A DNA stretch of 64,000 nucleotides from Streptomyces zaomyceticus (GCF_014656215.1 NZ_BNBZ01000007.1:219840-283839); one strand, 5' to 3'. Positions 8,533-17,316 are shown, numbered from the stretch's first letter. Notes: generated by a model not told the origin, from the letters alone. Numbers and translations are program-made.

Positions 8533-9704
8533 GACTTCGGCCGCTCCCCCAGGAGCCGCCACTCCCCCACCGCGCCGACCGCCGTGAGCAGTACGGTCAG
8601 ACCCACCCCGCAGAGGATCGCCGTCGACGGCGCCACGACCTCGAGCAGGCCGCCCGCCAGGGTGCCGCTCGCCGCGTAACCGGCGCCGACCGCCGCGTAC
8701 ATCACCGAGTACCCGGCGGCGAGCGCGGACGGCGGCAGCAGCTCCCTGAGGGCCAGGTTCCGGGTGAGCATGGCGGGGGCCTGGAGGAGCCCCGCGGCGA
8801 CCAGGGCCACGGCGATCGCCGCCGTCCACGGCAGGACGGCGACCAGGGCGACGCCCGAGGCCACCGCGAGGACCAGGACGAGCGACTGGACGGCCAGCGG
8901 GCCCGGCCAGTTCCCCCGCAGGCCGTACACGAACGCGCCGACGGCCGAGCCGATCGAGAACCCCGCGAGCAGGGGGCCTGCCCAGCCGATGCCGATCCCG
9001 CGCTGTTCGAGGAGCGCGGGCAGGATCAGCTCGGCGAGCGCCAGCAGGGTCAGGCTCGCCGCACCCAGGACGTACACCGGCCAGGCCCGCAGCAGCGACC
9101 GCCGCAGCGATGTGCCGTCCTCCTTCGCCGTCTGCTGCCAGCCGGACGGCAGCCCCCACAGGCCGGGGACGGACACGGCCATCAGCACCCCCATGAGCAG
9201 CAGGGGTACGGCGGGGTCGACGCCGAGCGCGAGACCGGTGGCGAGGGCCGGCGCGGCGGCCCAGATGCCGAAGGTCAGCACGGACTCCATGCTCATCGCC
9301 TGGGTGACCGCACGCTCCGGGACGAGGCTGGTGAGCAGGGCCCGCAGCCCGCCGGGCACGGCCGCGGGCCCGGCGCCCGCGAGCAGGGCGAGGACGGCGA
9401 GGACGACCGGATGCGCGCCCGGCAGGAGGCCGAGCCCGGTGAACCCGGCCGCCCCCACCGCGAGTCCGGCCACGAGCTGCGGCCGGGCCCGCTCGGCGTT
9501 CATCCGCAGGCCGAGGACGGGTGCGGCGACGATCTCCCCGATCACGTACGCGGCGGCGAGCACGGCCCCGAACGAGTACCCGCCGGGCCGCTCCCGCACC
9601 AGGAACACGAGCGCGAGCGGCGCCATGGCGACGGGCAGTCGCCCGGCGACGGTGACGGCCGACCAGACGAGGACGGGGCGGGTGGCGAGCTCGCGGTAGG
9701 ACAT
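8442..9704 (-). CDS. MFS transporter
   Basis: 420 residues with about twelve membrane spans and high Ala/Leu/Val content. The N-terminus ELATRPVLVWSAVTVAGRLPVAMAPLALVFLV is typical of a compact actinobacterial MFS group. Two six-helix halves are separated by a charged loop (SGWQQTAKEDGTSLRRSLL). The last 30 residues (SPEVSGAPDAADTADAPDAAVRKVRR region) are low complexity and lie in the 91-bp overlap with the convergent regulator. A role in small-molecule efflux is likely but unproven. Confidence 0.78.
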   Translation of the reverse strand: MSYRELATRPVLVWSAVTVAGRLPVAMAPLALVFLVRERPGGYSFGAVLAAAYVIGEIVAAPVLGLRMNAERARPQLVAGLAVGAAGFTGLGLLPGAHPVVLAVLALLAGAGPAAVPGGLRALLTSLVPERAVTQAMSMESVLTFGIWAAAPALATGLALGVDPAVPLLLMGVLMAVSVPGLWGLPSGWQQTAKEDGTSLRRSLLRAWPVYVLGAASLTLLALAELILPALLEQRGIGIGWAGPLLAGFSIGSAVGAFVYGLRGNWPGPLAVQSLVLVLAVASGVALVAVLPWTAAIAVALVAAGLLQAPAMLTRNLALRELLPPSALAAGYSVMYAAVGAGYAASGTLAGGLLEVVAPSTAILCGVGLTVLLTAVGAVGEWRLLGERPKSQEASPEVSGAPDAADTADAPDAAVRKVRR

Positions 9705-9759
9705 GCGCAGGACCGTAACGGCCGTACGCCCCTGATGCCCAGCCCGTTTCGCCCCGCGG

Positions 9760-10809
9760 TCAGAAGGTGAGCACCCCCCGCGCGACCTTGCCCGCCTCCG
9801 CGTCCTCCACCGCCCGCGCGAACTCCTCCACCGGGTAGGTGGTGGTGACGAGTTCGTCGAGGAGGAGGCGGCCCGAGCGGTACAGCTCGGCGTAGAGCGG
9901 GATGTCCCGCTGCGGCCGGGAGGAGCCGTACCGGCAGCCCAGGATCGACTTGTCCAGGAACATCGCGGCGGGCAGGAAACCCGCCTCCGCCTTCGGGGCC
10001 GTCATGCCGAGGAGGATCGCCTGACCGTGCCGGTCGAGGAGGTCGATGGCGGTCCGGACGAGCCCGGTGTGGCCGACGCACTCGAAGACGTGGTCGGCGC
10101 CGGTGGGGAGGATCTCCCGCACCCCGTCGGTGGAGGTCAGGAAGTGGCTCGCGCCGAACTGCCGGGCCACCGTCTCCTTCTCCGGGTTCGTGTCCACGGC
10201 CACGATCGTCAGCGCACCCGCGATCCGGGCTCCCTGGAGGACGTTGAGCCCGATGCCGCCGGTGCCGATGACGACGACGGTCTCGCCCCGGCCGACCTTC
10301 GCCCGGTTCAGGACGGCGCCGACGCCGGTGAGGACGCCGCAGCCCATGAGGGCGGCGGAGGTGAGCGGGATGTCCTCGGGGATCTTCACCGCCTGGACGG
10401 CCTTGACGACGGTCCGCTCGGCGAACGAGGAGTTCGAGGCGAACTGGTAGAGGGGCCGGCCGTCCCGGGAGAACGGCTGCCCGGGCATGCCGATCGCCTT
10501 CCGGCACATGGTGGGCCGGCCGCGGTCGCAGTCGGGGCAGGCCCCGCAGTTGGCGAGCGTGGACAGGGCGACGTGGTCGCCGGGGGCGACATGGGTGACG
10601 CCGGGCCCGACGGCCTCGACGACGCCGGCGCCCTCGTGGCCGAGGACGACCGGCACGGGGAACGGGATCGTCCCGTCGACGACGGACAGATCGCTGTGGC
10701 ACAGCCCGGCGGCAGCGATCCCCACCAGCACCTCGCCGGCGCCGGGCGCCCGCACCTCCAGGTCGTCGACGACCCGGACCTGCTTCCCGTCGAACACCAC
10801 ACCTCTCAT
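9760..10809 (-). CDS. Zinc-dependent alcohol dehydrogenase (MDR superfamily)
   Basis: 349 residues, standard MDR length. Catalytic zinc ligands are visible in GLCHSDLSVVDG and GHEGAGVVEAVGPGV. The four structural-zinc cysteines are in CGACPDCDRGRPTMC. The NAD-binding Rossmann motif is VIGTGGIGLNVLQGA. It should oxidise an alcohol to an aldehyde or ketone with NAD+. The ATG overlaps the stop of the upstream SDR by four bases (ATGA), so translation is coupled and the pair probably acts in sequence. The operon is headed by a TCTGACGG-type operator. Confidence 0.88.
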   Translation of the reverse strand: MRGVVFDGKQVRVVDDLEVRAPGAGEVLVGIAAAGLCHSDLSVVDGTIPFPVPVVLGHEGAGVVEAVGPGVTHVAPGDHVALSTLANCGACPDCDRGRPTMCRKAIGMPGQPFSRDGRPLYQFASNSSFAERTVVKAVQAVKIPEDIPLTSAALMGCGVLTGVGAVLNRAKVGRGETVVVIGTGGIGLNVLQGARIAGALTIVAVDTNPEKETVARQFGASHFLTSTDGVREILPTGADHVFECVGHTGLVRTAIDLLDRHGQAILLGMTAPKAEAGFLPAAMFLDKSILGCRYGSSRPQRDIPLYAELYRSGRLLLDELVTTTYPVEEFARAVEDAEAGKVARGVLTF

Positions 10810-11828
10810 GAGCGGTTCCCCCTGCTCGCGTCGGAAGCGGCACCCGCGTCGGGACGTGCGTCCGCGCCGGAACCGGCACCCGGATCGGGACGGGCGCTCG
10901 CGTCGGAAGCGGCCCCCGCGTTGGGGCGGTCTCCCGCCGCCGCGGCCCGGGCCATCTCCTCCAGGCGGGCCAGCATCGGCATCGGGTCGACCCCCACCGT
11001 CCCCGGCAGGAAGTCGGCGATGCGCTCCGGTGTCCACGCGCCGCCCTCCGCGTACCCGGCGCGGAGTTCGCGGGGCTGGGCCCAGACCGCGATCTTGGGT
11101 CCGGCGATCGTGTAGACCTGGCCCGTGATCCGCTCCTCCCGGGCCCGCTCGGAGAGCAGGTAGACGACGAGCGCCGCCACGTCCTCGGGTTCGCCGATCT
11201 CCTTCAGTTCCATCGGGACGTTCGCCGACATCCGGGTCCGCGCCACCGGCGCCACCGCGTTGGCCGTCACCCCGTACTTGTGGAGGCCGAGCGCCGCCGA
11301 CCGCACGAGGGAGATGATGCCGCCCTTGGCCGCCGAGTAGTTGGCCTGCGCCACGGAGCCCTGGTGGTTGCCGCTGGTGAAGCCGATCAGCGTGCCGGTG
11401 CCCTGCCGCCGCATGACGGCCGACGCCGCCCGGAAGACGGTGAACGTGCCCTTGAGGTGGGTCGCGACGACCGGGTCCCACTCCTCCTCGGACATGTTGA
11501 AGAGCATCCGCTCGCGCAGGATGCCCGCCACGCACACGACCCCGTCCAGGCGCCCGTACTCCGCGAGGGCGATGTCGACGACCCGCTGCCCGCCCGCCAT
11601 CGTCGAGATGTCGTCGGCGACGGCGACCGCCGTACCGCCGCCCGCCTCGATCTCCTTCACGACGGAGAGGGCGATCTCGGAGGTCGGTTCGCCTCCCTCG
11701 ATCGAGACTCCGTAGTCGTTGACGACGACCTTCGCGCCCTCCGCCGCGCACGCGAGGGCGACGGCGCGGCCGATGCCCCGTCCCGCGCCCGTGACGGCGA
11801 CGACCTTGCCAGCCAAGAAGTTCCCCAC
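10806..11828 (-). CDS. SDR-family NAD(P)-dependent oxidoreductase with repetitive C-terminal tail
   Basis: 340 residues from GTG 11828 (AAGGGG six bases upstream). The Rossmann motif TGAGRGIG is at residues 13-20, the catalytic Tyr-Lys in YSAAK at 164-168, with Ser152 upstream. The segment VVNDYG and a length near 300 before the tail recall SDRs related to the dehydrogenase domain of multifunctional beta-oxidation enzymes. From about residue 298 the protein runs into an Ala/Asp/Gly/Pro/Ser repeat (AGAASDAS twice, ARPD three times) that is not part of the fold. It probably oxidises a hydroxyacyl or alicyclic alcohol intermediate together with the coupled alcohol dehydrogenase. Confidence 0.85.
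   Translation of the reverse strand: MGNFLAGKVVAVTGAGRGIGRAVALACAAEGAKVVVNDYGVSIEGGEPTSEIALSVVKEIEAGGGTAVAVADDISTMAGGQRVVDIALAEYGRLDGVVCVAGILRERMLFNMSEEEWDPVVATHLKGTFTVFRAASAVMRRQGTGTLIGFTSGNHQGSVAQANYSAAKGGIISLVRSAALGLHKYGVTANAVAPVARTRMSANVPMELKEIGEPEDVAALVVYLLSERAREERITGQVYTIAGPKIAVWAQPRELRAGYAEGGAWTPERIADFLPGTVGVDPMPMLARLEEMARAAAAGDRPNAGAASDASARPDPGAGSGADARPDAGAASDASRGNRS
10815..10935. repeat. Degenerate GC-rich tandem repeat inside the SDR 3' end
   Basis: Degenerate units built around GCGTCGGAAGCGGC and CGGGACG recur through this stretch and encode the AGAASDAS/ARPD tail of the SDR. The reading frame is maintained. It looks like slippage expansion at the gene end rather than a functional site. 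Confidence 0.5.
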
Positions 11829-11849
11829 GCCCAGCCCCTTCCCGCAGTT

Positions 11850-11866
11850 TCTGACGGTCCGTTAGA
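11850..11866. promoter_or_regulatory. TetR-type operator palindrome (TCTGACGG regulon), site 2
   Basis: TCTGACGGTCCGTTAGA, 7 of 8 half-site positions symmetric around one central base. It is 22 bases upstream of the SDR GTG, in the divergent SDR/cyclase intergenic region. Confidence 0.7.
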
Positions 11867-11883
11867 TTCGTTCGTCGTCAGGA

Positions 11884-11900
11884 TTCTACGGTCCGTCAGA
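11884..11900. promoter_or_regulatory. TetR-type operator palindrome (TCTGACGG regulon), site 3
   Basis: TTCTACGGTCCGTCAGA. The right half CCGTCAGA is perfect; the left half is degenerate. It lies 30 bases upstream of the cyclase ATG and 17 bases from site 2, so each divergent promoter has its own copy. Confidence 0.6.
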
Positions 11901-11930
11901 TACCGGTTCACAAGACCCCGGAGGCCCCCG

Positions 11931-12857
11931 ATGTCTCTGCCCGCCGCATTTCACGAGATCGCCAAGCGCGTCAACAACTGGGGCCGCTGGGGCCAGGACG
12001 ACGAGATCGGCACGCTCAACCTCGTCACCGACGAGGTCGTACGGGACGCCGTCGCCACCGTCCGCACCGGCCACCGCGTCCCGCTCGCCGTCGACCTCAA
12101 GCAGGACGGCGTCCAGACCGGCATGATCCCCGGCCGGGTCAACCCGCTCCACGTCATGGTGCAGATCAACCAGGAGCTCTTCGGCCCCGGCACCGTCGCC
12201 ACCAGCGACGACGCCGTGACCTTCGGCCTCCAGGCCGGCACCCACTGGGACGCCCTGACGCACGTCTCGCACTCGGGCCGCATCTACAACGGCCGCCCCG
12301 CCACCACCATCACCCCGCACGGCCGCTCCGAGTTCAGCGGCATCCACACCGCCCGGCACCTCGTGAGCCGCGGGGTCCTGCTCGACGTCGCGGCGGCCAA
12401 GGGCCTCGACCGGCTGCCGGGCGACCACGCCGTCACCCCCGAGGATCTCGACGAGGCGGCCGACTTCGGCGGGGTGACCGTACGGCCGGGGGACATCGTG
12501 CTCGTACGGACGGGTCAGATGCAGCTGTACGCGGCCGGGGACCGGCACGGGTACGCGTTCCCGTCGCCGGGGCTTTCGGTCCGTACGCCGGAGTGGTTCC
12601 ACGCCCGGGACGTCGCGGCCGTCGCCAACGACACCCTCACCTTCGAGATCTTCCCCCCGGAGATCGAGGACCTGTGGCTGCCCGTGCACGCCCTCGACCT
12701 GGTCGAGATGGGGATGCTCCAGGGGCAGAACTGGAATCTGGAATCACTGTCCACAGCCTGTGCACAAGAACGGCGCTACGCCTTCCTGCTCTCGGCGATG
12801 CCCGAACCCTTCGTGGGCGCCACGGGCACACCGGTGGCACCGGTCGCCGTCCTCTGA
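11931..12857 (+). CDS. Cyclase/hydrolase family protein (kynurenine formamidase-like)
   Basis: 308 residues. The metal-binding motif of the cyclase superfamily is seen as THWDALTHV (about residues 103-111), followed by later acidic and His residues (PVHALDLVEMG near residue 255). These Mn/Zn-dependent enzymes hydrolyse cyclic or N-formyl amides, lactones or related bonds. It is divergent from the SDR/alcohol dehydrogenase operon, with an operator of the same family for each side, so it probably performs a ring-opening or hydrolytic step in the same pathway. The ATG is preceded by CCGGAGGC. The exact substrate is unknown. Confidence 0.82.
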   Translation: MSLPAAFHEIAKRVNNWGRWGQDDEIGTLNLVTDEVVRDAVATVRTGHRVPLAVDLKQDGVQTGMIPGRVNPLHVMVQINQELFGPGTVATSDDAVTFGLQAGTHWDALTHVSHSGRIYNGRPATTITPHGRSEFSGIHTARHLVSRGVLLDVAAAKGLDRLPGDHAVTPEDLDEAADFGGVTVRPGDIVLVRTGQMQLYAAGDRHGYAFPSPGLSVRTPEWFHARDVAAVANDTLTFEIFPPEIEDLWLPVHALDLVEMGMLQGQNWNLESLSTACAQERRYAFLLSAMPEPFVGATGTPVAPVAVL

Positions 12858-13045
12858 GCCGGACCCCCGGACGTTCGACGGGCGGCGGCGCGCTCGCGCG
12901 CGCCCCGAGCACGGCACGGCCGCCGCCACCCGGCCACGACCCGCTCACGCCGAGGACCCGCGCCCGGGCACACCCCGTCCGCACGGTCCTCGGCTCCCCT
13001 CGCCACGAATCGCTCACACCAGGGTGGGCAAAACGCCACGAACCG

Positions 13046-13510
13046 TCAACAGTGCACCCGACCGGGCGACACCGGCGCCCCCGGATTCACCGCGCCGCCC
13101 CGAGCCTGCGAAGGCGCGACCGGAGCCGGGTCCACCTCGCACCAGATGCTCTTGCCGACGCCCTCGGGCTGCCAGCCCCATCGGTCGGCGAGGCCGTCCA
13201 CCAGCTCCAGGCCGCGCCCGTTGGTGTCGTCGCCGTCCGCGTGCCGGGGTGCCGGCGGGCGGTCGCTCGCGTCGGCGACCTCGACCCGCACCCCGCCCTC
13301 CGCCGCGAACAGCATCCGCAGCACGGCCGGACAGCCGGTGTGCACCACGGCGTTGGTCACGAGCTCGGAGATGAGCAGCACCAGCGTCTCGGCCAGCGGC
13401 TCGTCGTCCCCTATGCCCGAGCCGGCGAGCCGTGACCGGGCCCACCTCCGGGCTCGCCCCACCTCCGCCGGGTCCGGCCCGACCTTCAACTGAACCTGAA
13501 GCACCTGCAC
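13046..13510 (-). CDS. ATP-binding protein (SpoIIAB/RsbW-like HATPase_c_2)
   Basis: 154 residues from GTG 13510, with no strong ribosome-binding site. The Bergerat-fold signatures are clear: N-box ELVTNAVVHTG (about residues 49-59) and the G1 region NGRGLELVDGLADRWG (about 96-111). This is the stand-alone histidine-kinase-like ATPase family common in Streptomyces, related to anti-sigma kinases. No sigma factor or phosphatase is adjacent; the nearest STAS protein is at 18.9 kb. The C-terminal 25 residues are Pro/Ala-rich. Its target is unknown. Confidence 0.8.
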   Translation of the reverse strand: MQVLQVQLKVGPDPAEVGRARRWARSRLAGSGIGDDEPLAETLVLLISELVTNAVVHTGCPAVLRMLFAAEGGVRVEVADASDRPPAPRHADGDDTNGRGLELVDGLADRWGWQPEGVGKSIWCEVDPAPVAPSQARGGAVNPGAPVSPGRVHC

Positions 13511-14021
13511 CGCTCACACCATCCGAACCGGCGGACACATCGCCTCGCGCCTCACAGCCATCGACGCCCTTACGGAACGTGAATTCCTTGCGAGACAGCA
13601 TGGTTGACGTACAGTCACCGCAACAAGCGCTTCGGGCATATTCCAGCGCGAAGGAGTACGCGTAGTCCATACTGTGCGACGCGCGCTGCGGGGAGTCGAA
13701 CAGGAGCGCGCGGGGCGCCTCCCGGGGGCGCGAGCGGCGCGCATTCCCGGGCACGGAGTCACCTCAGGGGCGACACCGGGACGATCCGGGCCAACGAGCA
13801 CTCGCACCCCACGGAGCGTACCGGAGCCGGAGGCCGACTCCGGGCCGTGACGGCCCCGGTGAAGGACACAACCCGATATCGACATTCCGTGACCCGGCGG
13901 GAGCGGAGAGCGACAGCGCGGGAGCGGCGACCCCGGAGAGCGACGGGGGCGCGGCGCGACCGGCCCGCGAGGCGGCGGCGGAGGCGGCCACGGAGACCCG
14001 CGGGCCGGGGCCGCCTCCACG
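13511..14021. other. Intergenic region without a convincing gene
   Basis: About 510 bp between the HATPase gene and the small acyl-CoA dehydrogenase. Bases 13565-13690 are relatively AT-rich and probably carry the HATPase promoter. The rest (about 13690-14020) is GC-rich low complexity. Several open frames cross it on both strands, but none shows a recognisable protein or a good start. Confidence 0.5.
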
Positions 14022-14933
14022 TCACAGGCCGGCGGCCACCGCCTCCTCCGCCCGCGCGGCCGGCAGCCGCAGCTCGGCCCGCACCCAGGCCCGCTTCAGA
14101 TGCAGATGGACGTCCGCCTCCCAGGTGAAGCCCATGCCGCCGTGCACCTGGAGACAGTCGCGGGCGTTGGCGGTCGCGGCCTCGTCGGCGAGGAGTTTGG
14201 CCCCGGCGATCTCGACGGGGTCGACGGTCAGGGAGGCCGCGCGGACGGCCGCGCGGGCGAGCTCGGTCCGTACCAGCATCCCGGCACAGAGATGCTTGAT
14301 CGCCTGGAACCCTCCGATCGCCTGCCCGAACTGCTCCCGCCCCCGCGCGTGGGAGACGGCCATGTCGGTGGTCCGCCCGGCGCTCCCGACCTGCTCGGCG
14401 GCGGTGAGGAGCACGGCCTCGCCGAGCGCGTCCGCGGGCCCGGACGCGGGCCCGGCCGCGCCCCCGTCGCGACCGGTCGCGCCCCCGTCGCCCGGCACCC
14501 GGTGCAAGGGCGTCAAGGGGTCGACCGACCGCACGGGGACGGCGCCCGAGGCATCCCCCAGCACCACGTCCGCCTCGTCCAGCCACGGCACGAGACCCTC
14601 GGCCACGGCGGTGACGACGACGTCCCCCTCCGCGGCGCCCGGCACGGTCCCGGCCGCCAGATGCGTGGCCACCAACGGCCCCGGCAGCAGCACCCTCCCG
14701 GCCTCCTCGAACACGAGCACCGCCTCCGGGAGACCGAGGCCCACTCCGCCCTCCTCCTCCGGAACGCGCAGGGCAAAGAACCCGGCCGCGCCGAGCTCCC
14801 GCCACAGGTCCCGGTCCAGCGCGCCGCCGGAGTCGACCGCCGCCCGCAGCGCCTCCCGGTCGAAGCGGCCGTCGAGGAGGTCCCGCACCCCCCGGCGCAG
14901 GGCCCGCTGGTCCTCGGTGAGTCGGAAGTCCAT
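14022..14933 (-). CDS. Acyl-CoA dehydrogenase, small-subunit type
   Basis: 303 residues, shorter than the usual 380. It begins with the family N-terminus MDFRLTEDQRALRRGVRDLL and ends with the FAD/substrate region QVHGGMGFTWEADVHLHLKRA, but the middle domain is degenerate (Gly/Ala-rich, about residues 130-170). Such short FadE proteins pair with a second acyl-CoA dehydrogenase to make alpha2beta2 enzymes, as in mycobacterial steroid side-chain degradation. The larger partner is immediately upstream. GTG 14945 overlaps the partner's stop (GTGA) and is an alternative start. Probably one half of a heteromeric acyl-CoA dehydrogenase. Confidence 0.85.
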   Translation of the reverse strand: MDFRLTEDQRALRRGVRDLLDGRFDREALRAAVDSGGALDRDLWRELGAAGFFALRVPEEEGGVGLGLPEAVLVFEEAGRVLLPGPLVATHLAAGTVPGAAEGDVVVTAVAEGLVPWLDEADVVLGDASGAVPVRSVDPLTPLHRVPGDGGATGRDGGAAGPASGPADALGEAVLLTAAEQVGSAGRTTDMAVSHARGREQFGQAIGGFQAIKHLCAGMLVRTELARAAVRAASLTVDPVEIAGAKLLADEAATANARDCLQVHGGMGFTWEADVHLHLKRAWVRAELRLPAARAEEAVAAGL

Positions 14934-14941
14934 GGCGGGGG

Positions 14942-16075
14942 TCACCGGCCCTTCGGCAGGCCGAGGATGCGCTCGGCGACGATGTTGCGCTGGATCTGGG
15001 AGGTGCCGGCGGCGATCGTGTACGAGAGGGAGGACAGCCGGTCGAGGTTCCAGTCGCGGCCGAGGTCGAGCGCGTCGGGTCCGAGGACGGCGGCGGCCGC
15101 CTCGTACAGCTCCTGACGGGCGTGCGAGTAGTGCAGTTTGAAGACGGAGCCGCCCGCGCCGGGCACTCCGCCCGTCGCCTGGGCCTCGCTGACGTTGGCC
15201 TGGACGATCCGCCAGAGGGCCCGGAACTCGGCGGAGAGCCTGCCGAGGCGGCGGCGGAGGACGGGGTCGTCCCAGGTGCCGTTCTTCCGGGCCGTGCGGG
15301 CGAGTTCGCCGAGGAGGCGGCGGCAGGCGACGACCTCGCCGACGAACGCGGTGCCGCGCTCGAAGGAGAGGGTGACCATGGTGACGCGCCAGCCGTCGTT
15401 CTCCTCGCCGACCCGGTTCTCCACGGGCACGCGCACCTCGTCGAGGAAGACCTCGGCGAACTCGGTGGAGCCCGCCAGGGTGCGCAGCGGCCGTACGGTG
15501 ACGCCGGGCGTGTCCATGGGCATCGCGAGCCAGGTGATGCCCCGGTGCTTGGGGGCACCGGGGTCCGTCCGCACGAGCAGTTCGCACCAGTCGGCCACCT
15601 CGGCGTGCGAGGTCCAGATCTTCTGGCCGCTGACGACGTAGGCGTCCCCGTCCCGTTCCGCGCGGGTGCGGAGCGAGGCCAGGTCGGAGCCGGCGCCGGG
15701 TTCGCTGAAGCCCTGGCACCAGACCTCGTCGCCGCGCAGGACGGGCGGCAGCCAGCGGGCGCGCTGCCCGTCCGTGCCCTCGGCGGCGATGGTGGGGCCC
15801 GCGTGGAGGAGTCCGACGAAGTTGGCGCCGACGTAGGGGGCGCCGGCGAGTTCGGTCTCCTCCAGGAAGATCAGCCGCTGGGTCGGGGACGCGTCCCAGT
15901 GGACGTCGGCGTACCCGGCGTCGTACAGCCTGCGCTGCCAGCCGCAGTCGTACGCGCGGCGGGCCGGCCAGTCCAGCGGGTCGGGTCTCGGTGGGAGTCC
16001 CGGCAGTTCCCGGGTGAGCCAGGTCTTGAGCCGGGCCCGGAACTCCTCCTCCTCGTCGGTGCAGCCGAGGTCCAT
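14942..16075 (-). CDS. Acyl-CoA dehydrogenase, large-subunit type
   Basis: 377 residues with all three FadE domains: helical N-terminal part, beta domain (CQGFSEPGAGSDLASLRT, the flavin-binding PGAGSD motif, about residues 120-137) and C-terminal helical domain ending GTSQIQRNIVAERILGLPKG. It introduces the 2,3-double bond into an acyl-CoA and passes electrons to ETF. The ATG shares one base with the stop of the amidohydrolase (TGATG), and the short partner overlaps downstream, so three genes form a tightly coupled operon behind a TCTGACGG operator. Confidence 0.9.
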   Translation of the reverse strand: MDLGCTDEEEEFRARLKTWLTRELPGLPPRPDPLDWPARRAYDCGWQRRLYDAGYADVHWDASPTQRLIFLEETELAGAPYVGANFVGLLHAGPTIAAEGTDGQRARWLPPVLRGDEVWCQGFSEPGAGSDLASLRTRAERDGDAYVVSGQKIWTSHAEVADWCELLVRTDPGAPKHRGITWLAMPMDTPGVTVRPLRTLAGSTEFAEVFLDEVRVPVENRVGEENDGWRVTMVTLSFERGTAFVGEVVACRRLLGELARTARKNGTWDDPVLRRRLGRLSAEFRALWRIVQANVSEAQATGGVPGAGGSVFKLHYSHARQELYEAAAAVLGPDALDLGRDWNLDRLSSLSYTIAAGTSQIQRNIVAERILGLPKGR

Positions 16076-17277
16076 CAGGCGGTGCCCCGGTCGAGGTCGA
16101 GGCCGAGCATGCGGATGGCGTTGCCCCGCATCAGTTTGTAGATCGTCTCGTCGTCGAGGCCCTGGACGTGGTCGAGGGCGACCTCCTTGGTGTGCGGGAA
16201 GGTCGAGTCGACGTGCGGGTAGTCGGTCTCGAAGGTGGCGTTGTCCCTCCCCACCACGTCCAGGGACGCGATGCCGTGCTTGTCGCGGAAGAAGCAGCAG
16301 AAGATCTGCCGGTAGTAGTAGGTGGACGGGGGTTCGGGGATCAGGTCGCGGACGCCGCCCCAGGCGCGGTGCTCCTCCCAGACGTCGTCGGCGCGTTCGA
16401 GGGCGTACGGGATCCAGCCCATCTGGCCCTCGCTGTAGGCGAGCTTGAGGCGGGGGAACTTCACGAGGACCCCGCTGAAGAGGAAGTCCATCATCGAGGC
16501 CATCGCGTTGTTGAAGCTGAGGGAGGCCTGGACGGCGGGCGGGGCGTCGGGGGAGGCGGCGGGCATCTGGCTGCTGGAGCCGATGTGCATGTTGACCACC
16601 GTGCCGGTCTCCTGGCAGACGGCGAAGAAGGGGTCCCAGTAGCCGGAGTGGATGGAGGGGAGTCCGAGGTGGGTGGGGATCTCGGAGAAGGTGACGGCCC
16701 TGACCCCCCGGGCGGCGTTGCGCCGGATCTCGGCGACGGCCAGACCGATGTCCCAGAGCGGGATGATGCAGAGGGGGATCAGCCTGCCGCCGCTGTCGCC
16801 GCACCACTCCTCGACCATCCAGTCGTTGTAGGCGCGCACGCAGGCGAGGGCGACCTCCTTGTCGTGGGCCTCGGCGAAGGTCTGGCCGCAGAAGCGCGGG
16901 AAGGTGGGGAAGCAGAGGGAGGCCTCGACGTGGTTGAGGTCCATGTCCTTCAGCCGGGCGGCCGGGTCCCAGCAGCCGCGCCGCATCTCCTGCCGGGTGA
17001 TGCCTTCGAGGGTCATGTCGTCGCGGTCGAAGCCGACGGCGGCGATGTTGCGCTTGTACGGGAACTTGAGGTCCTCGTAGATCCACCAGTCGGTCGGCGG
17101 GCCGTCCGGGTCCATCGTGATCTGGTACTTGCCGGCGACGTAGGCGAGCTCCCCGATGCCGGCCGTGAGGGGCTGGGGCCCGCGGTCGCGGTACTTCTTC
17201 GGGAGCCAGGTCTCGAAGAGGTGGGCGGGCTCGATCACGTGGTCGTCGACGCTGATGATGCGGGGCAGTTCCGTCAT
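16075..17277 (-). CDS. Amidohydrolase family protein (ACMSD-like)
   Basis: 400 residues. The N-terminal metal-binding segment is SVDDHVIEPAHLFETWLP and the C-terminal segment ETDYPHVDSTFPHT carries the conserved Asp, as in the amidohydrolase-2 (ACMSD/TIM-barrel) family, which performs metal-dependent hydrolysis or decarboxylation. ATG 17277 is preceded by GGAGGGG. It heads an operon with two acyl-CoA dehydrogenases, and two overlapping operator palindromes lie 15-39 bases upstream. In actinobacteria such proteins often accompany CoA-dependent ring or side-chain degradation, but the substrate cannot be read from sequence. Confidence 0.83.
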   Translation of the reverse strand: MTELPRIISVDDHVIEPAHLFETWLPKKYRDRGPQPLTAGIGELAYVAGKYQITMDPDGPPTDWWIYEDLKFPYKRNIAAVGFDRDDMTLEGITRQEMRRGCWDPAARLKDMDLNHVEASLCFPTFPRFCGQTFAEAHDKEVALACVRAYNDWMVEEWCGDSGGRLIPLCIIPLWDIGLAVAEIRRNAARGVRAVTFSEIPTHLGLPSIHSGYWDPFFAVCQETGTVVNMHIGSSSQMPAASPDAPPAVQASLSFNNAMASMMDFLFSGVLVKFPRLKLAYSEGQMGWIPYALERADDVWEEHRAWGGVRDLIPEPPSTYYYRQIFCCFFRDKHGIASLDVVGRDNATFETDYPHVDSTFPHTKEVALDHVQGLDDETIYKLMRGNAIRMLGLDLDRGTA

Positions 17278-17291
17278 GACCCCTCCATGTT

Positions 17292-17316
17292 TCTGATGGA
17301 CCGTCAGATCTGACGG
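17292..17316. promoter_or_regulatory. Overlapping TetR-type operators (TCTGACGG regulon), site 4
   Basis: TCTGATGGACCGTCAGA (17292-17308, 7/8 symmetric) overlaps the perfect 16-bp palindrome CCGTCAGATCTGACGG (17301-17316). The half-site therefore occurs three times in 25 bp immediately before the amidohydrolase. Confidence 0.7.

Noticed and set aside
13514..14020. Minus-strand frame upstream of the HATPase gene
   Set aside because: Low complexity, no recognisable domain, no ribosome-binding site; treated as non-coding.
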